A stretch of DNA of 7,118 bases from Bacillota bacterium (GTDB taxonomy: Bacteria; Bacillota; Desulfotomaculia; Desulfotomaculales; Desulfotomaculaceae): NCBI GenBank assembly GCA_023481335.1, contig JAMCWI010000174.1, positions 1 through 7,118 of the forward strand, in the 5' to 3' direction. The notes below the pieces were generated by a model. It was given only the letters and a program-made list of their open reading frames with translations. It did no database searches and was not told where the DNA came from. Position numbers and translations under genes: made by a program. Below, piece after piece: positions 6,863 through 7,118 of this stretch (the first letter of the stretch is position 1; every line of letters begins with the position of its first letter).

Positions 6863-6869
6863 GCCATGG

Positions 6870-6875
6870 CACCTC
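6870..6875 (-). promoter_or_regulatory. Shine-Dalgarno sequence deciding the dxr start
   Basis: GAGGTG on the minus strand is 7 nt from ATG 6862. The competing TTG at 6877 partly precedes this site, so it is unlikely to be used. A second, out-of-frame ATG lies at 6865-6867, only 2 nt from the SD. Confidence 0.7.
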
Positions 6876-6880
6876 AATTA

Positions 6881-7118
6881 TTATTTCACCCTTGGGGTTG
6901 AAATTCCTGCTTTGATTACCGCCTGAACCGCAATTAACAAGATCGGTCCCACGATCATCCCCACAAAACCCAGCACTTTAAAACCGACAAACAACGCAAC
7001 CAGTGTAGCCAAAGGATGCAGCCCGAGGTTTGAAGCCACCACCTTGGTTTCCAGCAGCTGCCTGGCCACCATCAAGGCCAGGTACAAGCCGAGAAGCTTC
7101 AACCCAAAGGACACATCG
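6881..7118 (-). CDS. AI-2E/PerM/YtvI-family membrane protein, C-terminal end (partial, runs off right edge)
   Basis: These are the last 79 codons of a polytopic membrane protein of the AI-2E transporter (PerM, UPF0118) family, which also includes the sporulation protein YtvI. The frame is open to the window edge: the GTG at 7112-7114 is an internal valine preceded by an Asp codon, so it is not a start. The visible part has a helix (LKLLGLYLALMVA), then RQLLETKVVASNLGLHPLATLVALFVGFKVLGFVGMIVGPILLIAVQAVIKAGI. That carries the family's C-terminal pattern RQxLExKxV, LGLHPLxTLxALxxGxKxxGFxGxxxGP, with two further hydrophobic helices. The tail GISTPRVK is short and basic. The gene ends 18 nt before dxr, so the two are probably cotranscribed. 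Family members are implicated in small-molecule export or Na+/H+ exchange, but substrate and any sporulation role cannot be judged from this fragment. Confidence 0.85.
   Translation of the reverse strand, partial: DVSFGLKLLGLYLALMVARQLLETKVVASNLGLHPLATLVALFVGFKVLGFVGMIVGPILLIAVQAVIKAGISTPRVK

Noticed and set aside
1..7118. Mobile, phage, defence or CRISPR content
   Set aside because: Every gene is a recognisable chromosomal family on one strand with similar composition. No transposase, integrase, att site, tRNA or spaced direct repeats are visible.

Overview
The window is a run of seven genes, all read on the minus strand, with no clear break between them. It looks like a chromosomal housekeeping region of a low- to mid-GC Gram-positive bacterium. 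PolC is the Firmicutes-type replicative polymerase. The gene order dxr-rseP-ispG-proS leading towards polC is typical of Clostridia, and the spacing, SD-rich starts and protein flavour resemble the Desulfotomaculum/Peptococcaceae group. That placement is inference from gene order and protein sequence only.

In transcription order, from the right edge to the left, the genes are: the C-terminal end of an AI-2E/PerM/YtvI-family membrane protein (cut by the window edge); dxr, the first committed enzyme of the MEP isoprenoid pathway; rseP, a site-2 intramembrane zinc protease; ispG, the penultimate, iron-sulfur step of the MEP pathway; proS, prolyl-tRNA synthetase with an editing insertion domain; a UgtP/MGDG-synthase-like lipid glycosyltransferase; and the N-terminal 163 codons of polC (cut by the left edge).

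Most junctions are tight. They measure 18 nt before dxr, 10 nt before rseP, 11 nt before ispG and 9 nt before the glycosyltransferase, and the Shine-Dalgarno sequences often overlap or adjoin the previous stop codon. This points to cotranscription and translational coupling. Only two gaps approach or exceed 90 nt. The ispG-proS gap (96 nt) is AT-rich, with two TATAAT-like boxes and a small tandem repeat. The glycosyltransferase-polC gap (112 nt) holds an imperfect 11-bp inverted repeat of a REP-like type just upstream of the polC ribosome binding site. No stretch longer than 300 bases lacks a gene.

The genes serve cell-envelope precursor supply (isoprenoids for undecaprenyl phosphate and quinones), membrane proteolysis, glycolipid synthesis, translation and replication. 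I found no phage, IS, CRISPR, RNA gene or convincing new system. The observations worth a second look are modest: the hairpin before polC, the possible internal promoter before proS, the placement of the glycosyltransferase and the AI-2E gene, paired CxxC motifs flanking the ProRS editing domain, and several start-codon questions.
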